This document shows positions 1 to 6,681 of a stretch of 9,206 bases of DNA, in pieces. The stretch is taken from assembly GCA_031365375.1 (NCBI GenBank), contig JANLXZ010000393.1, positions 1 through 9,206 of the forward strand. Direction: 5' to 3'. The position numbers and the translations under genes were made by a program. Numbering within the stretch: the stretch's first letter is position 1; each line of letters begins with the position of its first letter. This DNA is from JAKFWF01 sp031365375 (GTDB taxonomy: Bacteria; Pseudomonadota; Alphaproteobacteria; Rhizobiales; Hyphomicrobiaceae). The notes beneath the pieces were generated by a model. That model searched no databases. It was not told the origin of the DNA and worked only from the letters and a program-made list of their open reading frames with translations.

Positions 1-1
1 C

Positions 2-396
2 GAGCCGCTCATCCGTCAGTACCTTGAGTTCAAGCTCCAACAAGTGATCAGGAAGCTCGACATCCCCGTGCCCATCGATTTTGCGATGAAAGACGCCAAT
101 CAGATGGTTCAGAACTGTCTTGATGCCATCAATGACGCCGCCAAGTTGCATCAAGCCGCCAATCAGCTAGTCCTTGAGGCTAAGCAGTTTCGGACCTCAC
201 CTCGGTCCATCTGCCTTCCATCGTGGGCAACTGGGTGAGCCATTACGCGACCGGGTCGGGAAGCAGCTTTTCAGCAGCTGCGCTGCAGAAGGTCGTGCAA
301 ACAATTGACGATCTTGCCGGGTGCTTCCAGTACGACGCAAATCCGGGCGGCAATCCCGACATGCGTTGGTATAGGTCGCTCTCACGGAAGACCTAG
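2..396 (+). pseudogene. C-terminal end of an unrecognised gene, split by a frameshift and cut by the window edge
   Basis: Frame 2 is open from the left edge and reads as protein-like helical sequence (for example RQYLEFKLQQVIRKLDIPVP, then DAINDAAKLHQAANQLVLEA) up to about base 190, then runs into a poor tail ending at TGA 236-238. From base 184 the neighbouring frame 1 takes over with equally protein-like sequence (VSDLTSVHLPSIVGNWVSHY, then QKVVQTIDDLAGCFQY) and ends YRSLSRKT at TAG 394-396. Adding one base near 184-190 would join the two halves into one C-terminus of about 131 residues. No catalytic motif or membrane segment is visible and I do not recognise the family, so no function is assigned. 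The break may be a true one-base deletion (pseudogene), a sequencing error or, less likely, a programmed shift; no slippery heptamer is obvious at the junction. Confidence 0.5.
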
Positions 397-462
397 CAAC
401 GCTGCTCGCATTCGAGGCATGGCAATGGATACCAGGGGGGTGGAAAGTATCCTTGCTGTTGT

Positions 463-903
463 GTAGGAAAATTTCCCCCTGATCTGGACAAAGCTGCACT
501 CGTTCGCGCGCTCAATCTCTGCGCGCAGTGACATCAAGAAGCACTCAGATATACGAGCGAAAAAGCGGAAATCGAGCGCGTGGACAGGCTAACTACCATA
601 CGCAAGACCGCTTGTTCTGTTCAAAAGCTACTCCTTGATGGCGAGGGCGACCCGCCAAAGCGCCCGACCAGTTGTCCGCTCCTGAAGGTCAAGCCGACTG
701 CAGAATCTGGTGGTCCTTGCTCGGATGACGCCATTGCCGCGATGTCTGCAAACTCTGCCCAGCGACCCTCAGCGGCGCATCAATTGGCACAACTTTATCC
801 GCGGTTCGTCGCGTATCCATTACCTCTATTCACTTTCAACTTGTGGATAGGAGTATCACTCCACCGACGATTACTGCGATGGCAATCATACGGCGTACGG
901 TGA
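463..903 (+). pseudogene. Possible relic of a small ORF interrupted by an in-frame TGA
   Basis: Frame 1 shows protein-like sequence (FPPDLDKAALVRALNLCAQ) up to TGA at 529-531, and continues directly after it (HQEALRYTSEKAEIERVDRL, then TTIRKTACSVQKLLLDGEGD). This looks like one charged helical reading frame broken by a single stop, for example an arginine CGA changed to TGA. After about base 650 the composition becomes less convincing (many Pro, Ser and Cys), and the last 68 bases overlap the 3' end of the opposite-strand membrane protein gene, so the end of the relic is unclear. A GTG at 580 could start a 107-residue product but has no clear ribosome binding site. The rest of the 397-835 stretch shows no RNA gene, repeat or terminator that I can support. 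No family is recognised. Confidence 0.25.
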
Positions 904-1213
904 GGACCTCCCCCAGCAGGAAATGGCCGGCTACGGCGACGACAACAAACCCGAAGGCCAGAAATGGATAGGCAAGCGAAGCTTCTGCACGCGCAAGGAC
1001 CGCAACCCAGCTGACGAGGCTCAAGCCGTAGAACGCCATGCCTGCGATGATGCCCGGACGAGAAATCGCATCGAGTAGAATCTCAATCGGTCCGCCGCGA
1101 TGTGCGACCTCGAAGCCCGCGCGGGCCGCGCTCCGCAGACAAATTTGAGCTGACGCATTGAGCAAGACGCTCACCAAGATCAACCCTATTGTTTCGACCC
1201 GCCCGCTCACCAC
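836..1213 (-). CDS. ArnE/EamA-like small multidrug-resistance-superfamily membrane protein (putative lipid-linked sugar flippase)
   Basis: The product is about 125 residues with four predicted membrane helices, near residues 7-27, 53-73, 79-99 and 107-123. This is the size and layout of the SMR/EamA small-transporter group. The pattern LAYPFLAFGFV (80-90), then GE (101-102) and a C-terminal VGGVILLSTS, closely matches my memory of E. coli ArnE (IAYPML...NFV, ...EPVS, ...IGGIVILGSTV), a subunit of the flippase that moves undecaprenyl-phosphate aminoarabinose across the inner membrane. Inferred role: translocation of an undecaprenyl-phosphate sugar, perhaps as a dimer or with another small subunit not seen here. 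Three GTG codons lie at the start (1219, 1213, 1210). AAAGGG at 1219-1224 sits 5 bases before the 1213 codon and overlaps the first, so 1213 (or 1210) is preferred. It is the last gene of the minus-strand operon, 42 bases after the SDR gene. No clear terminator is visible beyond its stop. A generic EamA-type metabolite exporter is the alternative. Confidence 0.8.
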   Translation of the reverse strand: MVSGRVETIGLILVSVLLNASAQICLRSAARAGFEVAHRGGPIEILLDAISRPGIIAGMAFYGLSLVSWVAVLARAEASLAYPFLAFGFVVVAVAGHFLLGEVLTVRRMIAIAVIVGGVILLSTS

Positions 1214-1255
1214 CGCCACCCTTTAGCTTCGTCGGTCCGTTTCGAACCCATTGCT

Positions 1256-2317
1256 TCACACACCAACGCGCCCAGGTTCCGCTGGCTCATACGAAGAAAC
1301 AAGTTCAGCTAAACCGTCTTCAAACGGTACGAGCGGATTCCAATCAAGTTCCCGCTTAAGACGCGACGAATCAGCAGTGATGTGCCGCACGTCACCGAGG
1401 CGATACTGGCCAGTGACGATCGGTGCAGGGCCGTTCAATACTTTCGCAAGCGCCACCGCCATTTCACCAACAGTTCGTGGTGTGCCCGAGCCAACATTGA
1501 ATGCGCGGGTCCCTGCGTCGTGCTGCTCGCAAGCTTGCGCAGTGGCGGTTGCGACGTCACGGACATGCACGAAGTCGCGACGTTGTCCCCCGTCCTCGAA
1601 TACTTTGGGTGCTTCTCCACGTCGAAGTGCCGATGCAAAGATGGCGGCTACGCCAGCGTACGGCGTATCGCGGGGCATGCCGGGGCCATAGACATTGTGA
1701 TAGCGCATCGCTGCCACCGCACCGCCCGTAGCCCGCGCCCAATTTGAAGCGTAGAACTCCTGTGCTGCCTTACTGGTCGCATACGCATTTCGCGGATCAA
1801 ATGGGGTGTCTTCGGCCACCAACGCAGTCTCAAGCGGTTTGCCGCAGTGTGGGCACGGTGGCTCGAATTGACGCGCTGTCAAGGCTGGCACGGTCCTCGG
1901 CCCCGGCGTCGTCGCGCCGTGCTCCAAGCATCTGCCTAAGCCCTCGCCGTAAACAACCATTGAACTCGCCAGCGTGAGACGCTTGATCTGCGCTCTAGCC
2001 ATTGCGGCAAGAAGCTCAGCAGTACCAGCGTCGTTTGAGGACGCATAATCGGGCAGGTCCTGAACGTCGACGCCTAGTCCCACCTTCGCCGCCAGATGCA
2101 CCACGGCGTCGATTCCTCGGAGTGCCCGGTCAACTGCCGCAGTGTCCCGCACATCGGCCGTCACGATCTCCACGTCGAGTGGTTGCGCGTCTGCCCGTCC
2201 AGCATGAACATCCTTGCGTAGTGAGTCCAGCACGCTGACGTCATTGCCGCGAGCACGCAATTCACGCACGACGTGTTGACCTATAAAGCCGGCCCCACCG
2301 GTGACAAGAATTCTCAT
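1256..2317 (-). CDS. NAD-dependent epimerase/dehydratase (extended SDR) with a zinc-ribbon-like insert
   Basis: This 353-residue protein is a nucleotide-sugar-modifying short-chain dehydrogenase of the extended (GalE/WcaG-like) type. It has the N-terminal Rossmann motif GGAGFIG (7-13), an acidic residue after the second strand (D31), an HLAA segment (74-77), the active-site ASS (117-119), and the catalytic Y179-x3-K183 in YATSK. The C-terminal substrate domain includes the conserved RDFVHVRDVA (247-256) and NVGSG (274-278). Between the catalytic Ser and Tyr lies an insertion of about 45 residues carrying C130-x2-H133 and C155-x2-C158, which could bind a structural metal. I recall an SDR subgroup with a similar insert, so this is a variant and not damage. 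It probably makes the sugar nucleotide used by the glycosyltransferases encoded upstream; whether it epimerises, dehydrates or oxidises cannot be told. ATG start; the binding site is weak (GAG about 10 bases upstream). It follows the GT2 gene by 63 bases. Confidence 0.9.
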   Translation of the reverse strand: MRILVTGGAGFIGQHVVRELRARGNDVSVLDSLRKDVHAGRADAQPLDVEIVTADVRDTAAVDRALRGIDAVVHLAAKVGLGVDVQDLPDYASSNDAGTAELLAAMARAQIKRLTLASSMVVYGEGLGRCLEHGATTPGPRTVPALTARQFEPPCPHCGKPLETALVAEDTPFDPRNAYATSKAAQEFYASNWARATGGAVAAMRYHNVYGPGMPRDTPYAGVAAIFASALRRGEAPKVFEDGGQRRDFVHVRDVATATAQACEQHDAGTRAFNVGSGTPRTVGEMAVALAKVLNGPAPIVTGQYRLGDVRHITADSSRLKRELDWNPLVPFEDGLAELVSSYEPAEPGRVGV

Positions 2318-2380
2318 AATCGTTTACTCTACCTCTCGCTGAGCATCTTTGATCGCGCTAACAGCGCCACCGCATTTTGG

Positions 2381-3130
2381 TTATCGCGAAAGCCGATCAT
2401 TGGAGGAGCGCGATGTTTCTGAACGTAGCGTCATTGCGAGTTTTACAAACGTAGTGGTGATTTTCCACGCGGCGTTGGCTCCGGCCACTAGATTTCCTGA
2501 AACCTTGGAAACTCCACCTCGGCGGCAGCGGTGGTCTACAGGCACTTCTAGAATGCGCATGCCGGCGGCCGCAGCGCGCATCTGCATTTCGAGATTCCAA
2601 CCATAGGTCATCTCGCGCATTCCAAGGGTTCTTAGATCATTTATTCTCATTGCACGGAACGGCGACATGTCTGTTGCTCGCACACCCTGGACCAGCCGCA
2701 TTAAGACGCCGGCAATGCGACCAGCAACTATCTGCTGAGGCGTCATACTGCCGGTTTCGCGCTTGCCTCGTAGTCGCGAGCCCATGACGAAGTCGGCTTC
2801 GCCACGCGCAAGCGGAGATACGATAGCCCGGAGGAATGCCGGCACATCGCTGCCGTCACCATCCAGGAAACAAACGATTTCCGCGTCGTCGCGGATCTCA
2901 TGGACACCGCTTGCGCAAGCACGGCCATACCCGCGGCGCGGTTCCGAAATGACTCGCGCGCCGGCTTCTCGAGCGCAAACCGCAGTTGTGTCGCGAGAGC
3001 CATTGTCGACGACGATGATTTCGTCGACGCCTTGCAACAATACCTCGCGAACAACATTCGCGATTGCCTCTTCCTCATCGAGACACGGTATGACAACGGA
3101 AACGATCGGCGAGTCTGTACCAAATAACAT
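2381..3130 (-). CDS. Family 2 glycosyltransferase, DPM1-like (putative polyprenyl-phosphate glycosyltransferase)
   Basis: This 249-residue cytoplasmic GT-A enzyme starts with the family signature SVVIPCLDEEEAI (11-23). It then has VDNGSRDTT (41-49), the metal- and nucleotide-binding D90-G-D92-G-S-D95, MGSR (116-119), and the acceptor-side D154-MSPFRA and YGWNLEMQ segments typical of dolichyl/undecaprenyl-phosphate sugar synthases. It lacks the C-terminal membrane helices of ArnC or GtrB, so it should act at the inner face of the membrane like soluble DPM1-type enzymes. Inferred reaction: transfer of a sugar from a nucleotide donor to undecaprenyl phosphate, yielding the lipid-linked donor for the adjacent GT87-like enzyme. 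ATG is preceded by AGAAAGG with 7 bases of spacing, a good ribosome binding site. The gene begins 34 bases after the GT87-like gene, and a hairpin lies in that gap. The sugar is unknown; an enzyme acting on a non-polyprenyl acceptor is the alternative. Confidence 0.88.
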   Translation of the reverse strand: MLFGTDSPIVSVVIPCLDEEEAIANVVREVLLQGVDEIIVVDNGSRDTTAVCAREAGARVISEPRRGYGRACASGVHEIRDDAEIVCFLDGDGSDVPAFLRAIVSPLARGEADFVMGSRLRGKRETGSMTPQQIVAGRIAGVLMRLVQGVRATDMSPFRAMRINDLRTLGMREMTYGWNLEMQMRAAAAGMRILEVPVDHRCRRGGVSKVSGNLVAGANAAWKITTTFVKLAMTLRSETSRSSNDRLSR

Positions 3131-3143
3131 TTCAATGCCTTTC

Positions 3144-3167
3144 TAAGCAGAACGAAAAATCTGCTTA
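3144..3167 (-). other. Perfect 8-bp hairpin between the GT87-like and GT2 genes
   Basis: In the minus-strand transcript UAAGCAGA and UCUGCUUA form a perfect 8-bp inverted repeat around an 8-base loop (UUUUUCGU). The 5' arm begins with the UAA stop of the GT87-like gene, and the 3' arm ends just before the AGAAAGG ribosome binding site of the GT2 gene. There is no U-run after the stem, so it is not a standard terminator. A translation- or stability-modulating element is possible; function is inferred. Confidence 0.5.
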
Positions 3168-4526
3168 TTTCGATAACGACGATGTCCCCCAGTTTCTCTT
3201 AGATTTAGAGACGTGAGGCCAAAGGCTGATAAGAACCGATATAACGAACGGAAGCATAGCGATCGTTTTCCACGCGAGATCGTTGCTCGGTAAGATCACG
3301 GGCTTGTATTGGAAGGCTGCAGCCAAGGTTATTGCCCAAGCGGGAGCGCCGCCGCCTAGCGCGATGAACGGGACAATCACTAGATAATACCATGGATAGT
3401 TTGGTGACAAAATGAACAGTGCCGCCATCAACAATGCTGAGATATCGGCTAGCGAATCCTCGGCCGTTGCATTGGGTCGAGAGAACGCGCGCACTGCAAG
3501 CCCGGTAATCAATGACAGACTGACTAGCGCATAGACGATGGTCAATCCGCGAAAGTCGCCCACAACGCCTCGCACCAGCGCAACCAACCAGTAGCCTCCG
3601 CCGTCGGTAAAACCCTCTTCTGAAAGATAGCCGGCGCCCGTTAAGAAGCCGAGGACACCGCTGCCAACACCAGCGTATGGCCAATAACAAAGGGCCACCG
3701 TCGCGATCGCTGCACAGGGAGCTCGCCAGTTCCACGGTCGCCAAAAAGCTGGGAGTGCGACGACCGCGTAAGGCTTGACGAGAGTTGCCAACGCCACGGC
3801 CACGGCGCCCGCTACCTTACGGTTTTTCACGAGCAGCCATATCCCGATCATCAAAAGCGCGATCATAAGTGCATCGGCATGACCATTGTTGGCGATTTCC
3901 CAAATGGCCAAAGGATGCCATGCCCAGGCCACGACAGCGGTGGCTGGACGACGTACCCGACGCAGCAAGGCCACCAGTAGCGCGACGATGACGATCTCGC
4001 AGCCCACCATCGCAAGGCGCATCCCGTTCAGAGAATCCGAAATGCGAGTAACGGCGAAAAAGAACATTTCGGCGACGGGGGGATAGGCAGTGACGGCGTA
4101 GTTCGCTCGATTGATCTTGGGGTAAATCGCAGCGTCGCGCAGCGATTTAAGCGCATCGTCGGCTGGGACGAGAGCGTATGGATTAACCCCGGCCGCCTGG
4201 ACCCAGCCATCCCACACGTAGCGATATATGTCCGTCGACAGCGCAGGTGTTTCGAACACCACCAGCAGACGCATCAACAACGCCAAGCCAATAATAACGA
4301 TCAATCCCGCTCGTTCTGGCACGGAGGGTGCGAGTGCGGTTGCTGCGAGCGTGATCGCCCCGGACATCACGATCGCCGGGATCAAAACTGCGAAACTATA
4401 GGTCCGCAAAATCCAGGGTGCCGTCGCTAGAAATACGAGCATCAGCAGTCCCAATGCGGCCAGACCCAACAGCGATGATCGCTCCCGGCCATCGGCCACG
4501 ACTGGATTCTCGGTGGCGATCGCCAT
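3165..4526 (-). CDS. GT87/MptA-B-like polytopic glycosyltransferase (GT-C fold)
   Basis: The product is about 453 residues with many hydrophobic segments (roughly 10-12 membrane helices), typical of GT-C enzymes that use polyprenyl-phosphate sugars on the outer side of the inner membrane. Numbered from the GTG at 4529, the first external loop carries D100 in the motif DIYRYVWDGW, followed by VNPYAL and YPPVAE. Later segments AWAWHPLAIWE (201-211) and NNGHADAL (214-221), then LVKPYA (250-255) and SPNYPWYY (375-382), are hallmarks of the GT87 / alpha-mannosyltransferase (DUF2029, MptA/B) group. The conserved loop aspartate is the expected catalytic or metal-binding residue. Inferred role: transfer of the sugar from its lipid carrier to an envelope acceptor, which is unknown. 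The ATG at 4526 shares one base with the TGA of the upstream gene (TGATG); an alternative GTG at 4529 overlaps by four. Either arrangement implies translational coupling to the DUF2064 gene. Confidence 0.85.
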   Translation of the reverse strand: MAIATENPVVADGRERSSLLGLAALGLLMLVFLATAPWILRTYSFAVLIPAIVMSGAITLAATALAPSVPERAGLIVIIGLALLMRLLVVFETPALSTDIYRYVWDGWVQAAGVNPYALVPADDALKSLRDAAIYPKINRANYAVTAYPPVAEMFFFAVTRISDSLNGMRLAMVGCEIVIVALLVALLRRVRRPATAVVAWAWHPLAIWEIANNGHADALMIALLMIGIWLLVKNRKVAGAVAVALATLVKPYAVVALPAFWRPWNWRAPCAAIATVALCYWPYAGVGSGVLGFLTGAGYLSEEGFTDGGGYWLVALVRGVVGDFRGLTIVYALVSLSLITGLAVRAFSRPNATAEDSLADISALLMAALFILSPNYPWYYLVIVPFIALGGGAPAWAITLAAAFQYKPVILPSNDLAWKTIAMLPFVISVLISLWPHVSKSKRNWGTSSLSK

Positions 4527-5242
4527 CACGCCGGCATTCCCGACGCTATTCCAATGCCTTCTAGAAACTGCCGCGTTGCGAGGGCTCTTGCTCCCTTCGC
4601 GTCGACCGAGGCAAACGAAAGGCTCCCACCCTCTAATTCGGTCCTCAGCAAATTTAACGTCTCTGCGTCGTCCACGTCATACCAACCAGGAACGTTGATG
4701 ACAGGCAGATCAATATCGGCAGCACGCTGCATCGTCAGTCGATGAACCTGCGAAGTACTCCAGGGGATGTCGGCAAAAAGCTCAGGGTGCGATCGGGACA
4801 GGCCGATTAATGTATACCCGCCGTCGAACGAGGGGCTCAGGACAACGGCGTCATGGCGCAGTACAGCGTTGACGGCGGCCTGTAGAATTAATGCGGGCAG
4901 CGTCGGGCTGTCGGAATTCACCAGAATTGCGCCCGCATGACCAGCGCGGAATAAATCCTCTGTCGCTTGCAGCAGTCGCAGCCCGAAATCTCCGTTGCAT
5001 TGCGGAAGGAGTTCAAACCTTTTCGGCAACAACTCAAGCAACTGCAGCTCACTACCCACGGGTGTATAGACAGCGTACGGCGTCACATCACCATTGAGCG
5101 ATCCGATGGTGCTGGCGAGATCGCGGATGAAGCATGCCGAAAGGGCACTGCAGTCCTCAGCACGGAGGGGCGGTGATAACCGGGTCTTGGAAAGTCCAGG
5201 CGCCGGTGTTTTGCAGAAAATGCCTACTGCTACTGAGCTCAT
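4526..5242 (-). CDS. DUF2064 / TIGR04282-family GT-A-fold transferase
   Basis: This 238-residue protein carries the family pattern. The N-terminus is GIFCKTPAPGLSKTRL (7-22), resembling the nucleotide-binding loop of nucleotidyltransferases. It continues with ILVNSDSPTLP (106-116, metal-binding region), SFDGGYTLIGL (138-148) and a late WYDVDD (187-192). Family members are annotated as glycosyltransferases or nucleotidyltransferases, often beside arsenosugar (ArsS) genes, but no radical SAM partner is present here. The setting instead suggests sugar activation or transfer feeding the GT2/GT87 steps; this is inference. The ATG at 5242 is chosen over an upstream in-frame extension because the family motif begins within seven residues of it and because it lies 4 bases after the PLP-enzyme stop. 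GGGG lies about 10 bases upstream of the ATG. The stop overlaps the next start (TGATG). Confidence 0.85.
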   Translation of the reverse strand: MSSVAVGIFCKTPAPGLSKTRLSPPLRAEDCSALSACFIRDLASTIGSLNGDVTPYAVYTPVGSELQLLELLPKRFELLPQCNGDFGLRLLQATEDLFRAGHAGAILVNSDSPTLPALILQAAVNAVLRHDAVVLSPSFDGGYTLIGLSRSHPELFADIPWSTSQVHRLTMQRAADIDLPVINVPGWYDVDDAETLNLLRTELEGGSLSFASVDAKGARALATRQFLEGIGIASGMPA

Positions 5243-5246
5243 TGCT

Positions 5247-6545
5247 TCAATCCCCACTACGCTTGCTAAAATCAGGCACGAGCGCCTTCTCGATATCGAC
5301 GATGAGATCTTGGATGTCCTCCAAGCCAACCGAGAACCGCAGAAGATCGGGCGGGCAAAGACTGCCAGCACCTTCAATACTGGCCCGATGCTCCACTAGG
5401 CTTTCGACGCCGCCTAAAGATGTTGCGCGTTTCCACACACGCATGCGTGCGGCCGCGGCAATTGCTGCGCTCTCACCGCCACGCAGGCGCATGGACAACA
5501 TTCCGCCAAAGCCGCCCGTCATTTGACCGGCGGCCACCGCATGACCCGGATGCGTTTCCAGGCCCGGATACAGAACACTCGAAATCCGGCTGCAATCAGT
5601 AAAGTGGCGCGCAATCGCCATCGCACCGCTGCTCTGGTGGCGTACACGGACATGCAGCGTTCGGAGTCCACGCAGCAGCTGCGAGGCTTCGAACGGGCCA
5701 AGCACAGCGCCCAGCATCCCGCGCAATTTAGCGCAAGCTTCGAACTCACATCCAATGCGGCCGAATACAAGAGCGCCGGCAATGACATCGGAATGGCCGT
5801 TGAGATACTTAGATGCGGAGTGAAGAACCAGGTCCGCGCCAAGTGTGAGTGGTTGTGTCAGAACAGGCGTAGACACTGTGGAGTCCACTGCCAGAAGTGC
5901 ACCTCCATCATGCGCAAATCGCGCAGTAACAGCGATATCGGTCAGTGTCCAAAGTGGGTTCGAAGGTGTTTCGATCCAGACCAACTTCGTGCGGCCAGGC
6001 TTGATGGCTGCCTTCAATGCAGCAGGTGATGCAGTATCGACAAACGTCACTTCGAGCCCGTGGCGCGGCGCCTCTTCTACGAGCCACTGGCGAAGCCCGT
6101 AATACATCACTGTCGACGCGACTACGTGGGCGGGCTGTTGCAGGGCCAGGAACGCAGCTGTGGCGGCGGCCATGCCCGACCCGAAAAGTAGCGCTGCAGA
6201 GCCGTTTTCCAGTTCGGCCAAAACTATCTCGACTTGGCGGACCGTGGCATTGTCCGCGCGGCCATAGCAGTAGCCCTTCCGATATTGGTTGTCGACGTCA
6301 CGCAGAAACGTGCTCGATACATGGATCGGGGGCACGATGCCACCGGTCCCGGCATCTGCGTATCCCCCGGCCTGAGCTGCGATCGTATCAAGGTGAGGTC
6401 GCGACGTGCGCTTATCGGCGTCGACGATAGCCAGATAATCCCGGCTTTCTGTCCGCTTTTCTTTTAGAATGACGTGATCGCAGCCGAGGTCGGCTTCTGT
6501 CCTGTGCAAGTTGCGCTGGTCGATTCTACCAAGGCTCACGCTCAT
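5247..6545 (-). CDS. Cys/Met-metabolism PLP-dependent enzyme (cystathionine gamma-synthase-like), first gene of the operon
   Basis: The protein is about 432 residues with fold type I PLP motifs of the MetB/MetC/MetY family. Numbered from ATG 6545 these are: VPPIHVSSTF (71-80), YGRADNATVRQVE (94-106), FGSGMAAAT (121-129), ETPSNP (192-197), VDSTVSTP (220-227), the PLP lysine K246 in LHSASKYLNGHSD, and SLGGVESLVEH (376-386). Three spots differ from the classic pattern: YGR..NAT replaces YSR..NPT, DST replaces DNT, and MYYG replaces YGGT. An N-terminal extension of about 50 residues lacks family motifs. The substrate may therefore not be a cystathionine-pathway thiol; family membership is clear, the reaction is not. 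The ATG has GGAG directly against it; the GTG at 6539 has the same GGAG at 6 bases and may be the true start. Both lie about 25-30 bases downstream of the predicted start of transcription at the leftward element. The stop is 4 bases before the DUF2064 start. Confidence 0.85.
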   Translation of the reverse strand: MSVSLGRIDQRNLHRTEADLGCDHVILKEKRTESRDYLAIVDADKRTSRPHLDTIAAQAGGYADAGTGGIVPPIHVSSTFLRDVDNQYRKGYCYGRADNATVRQVEIVLAELENGSAALLFGSGMAAATAAFLALQQPAHVVASTVMYYGLRQWLVEEAPRHGLEVTFVDTASPAALKAAIKPGRTKLVWIETPSNPLWTLTDIAVTARFAHDGGALLAVDSTVSTPVLTQPLTLGADLVLHSASKYLNGHSDVIAGALVFGRIGCEFEACAKLRGMLGAVLGPFEASQLLRGLRTLHVRVRHQSSGAMAIARHFTDCSRISSVLYPGLETHPGHAVAAGQMTGGFGGMLSMRLRGGESAAIAAAARMRVWKRATSLGGVESLVEHRASIEGAGSLCPPDLLRFSVGLEDIQDLIVDIEKALVPDFSKRSGD

Positions 6546-6575
6546 CTCCAATTAATCTCATGATGTCGGGAGTCA

Positions 6576-6602
6576 GTTCGCGGGGCCTCGGTCAATCGTT
6601 AC
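6576..6602 (-). promoter_or_regulatory. Predicted ECF-sigma promoter for the glycan operon (leftward)
   Basis: On the minus strand GTAACG (6602-6597), a 16-base spacer, then CGAA(C) (6580-6576) sit about 31 bases upstream of the first ATG of the operon. The element shares GTAACGA-N15-CGAAC exactly with the rightward element ahead of the sigma-factor gene. It resembles the GTAACC-N16-CGAA consensus that I recall for Caulobacter SigF. Nothing like a housekeeping promoter is needed to explain the leftward operon. The motif and spacing are seen; use by the adjacent sigma factor is inferred. Confidence 0.72.
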
Positions 6603-6604
6603 TT

Positions 6605-6616
6605 CACGAATTCGTG
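6605..6616. promoter_or_regulatory. 12-bp perfect palindrome in the divergent control region (candidate operator)
   Basis: CACGAATTCGTG reads the same on both strands and lies 2 bases beyond the -35 element of the leftward promoter, inside the short region between the two divergent elements. A dyad in this place could bind a dimeric regulator. No regulator gene of the usual helix-turn-helix types occurs in the window, and a palindrome of this length can arise by chance, so the role is only suggested. Confidence 0.35.
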
Positions 6617-6681
6617 CGCGTAGGTCGCAATTCTCGATCTCGAAGAGTGCGAAGAAGGTCGACCAAAGCCCCGCACAGCGT

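Noticed and set aside
1251..1977. Several plus-strand open frames opposite the SDR gene.
   Set aside because: They are antisense shadows of a well-supported coding region, with no motifs.
2355..2367. GCGCT-3-AGCGC inverted repeat in the gap before the SDR gene.
   Set aside because: A 5-bp stem with a 3-base loop is common in GC-rich DNA, and no U-run or other context gives it a role.
4048..4073. GTAACG followed after 16 bases by CGGC on the plus strand.
   Set aside because: The -10 half lacks CGAA, the site lies inside the GT87-like coding region on the opposite strand, and no plus-strand gene follows.
5243..5377. Upstream in-frame extension of the DUF2064 gene.
   Set aside because: It would overlap the PLP-enzyme gene by about 130 bases and adds residues not typical of the family; the ATG at 5242 fits the motif and the spacing.
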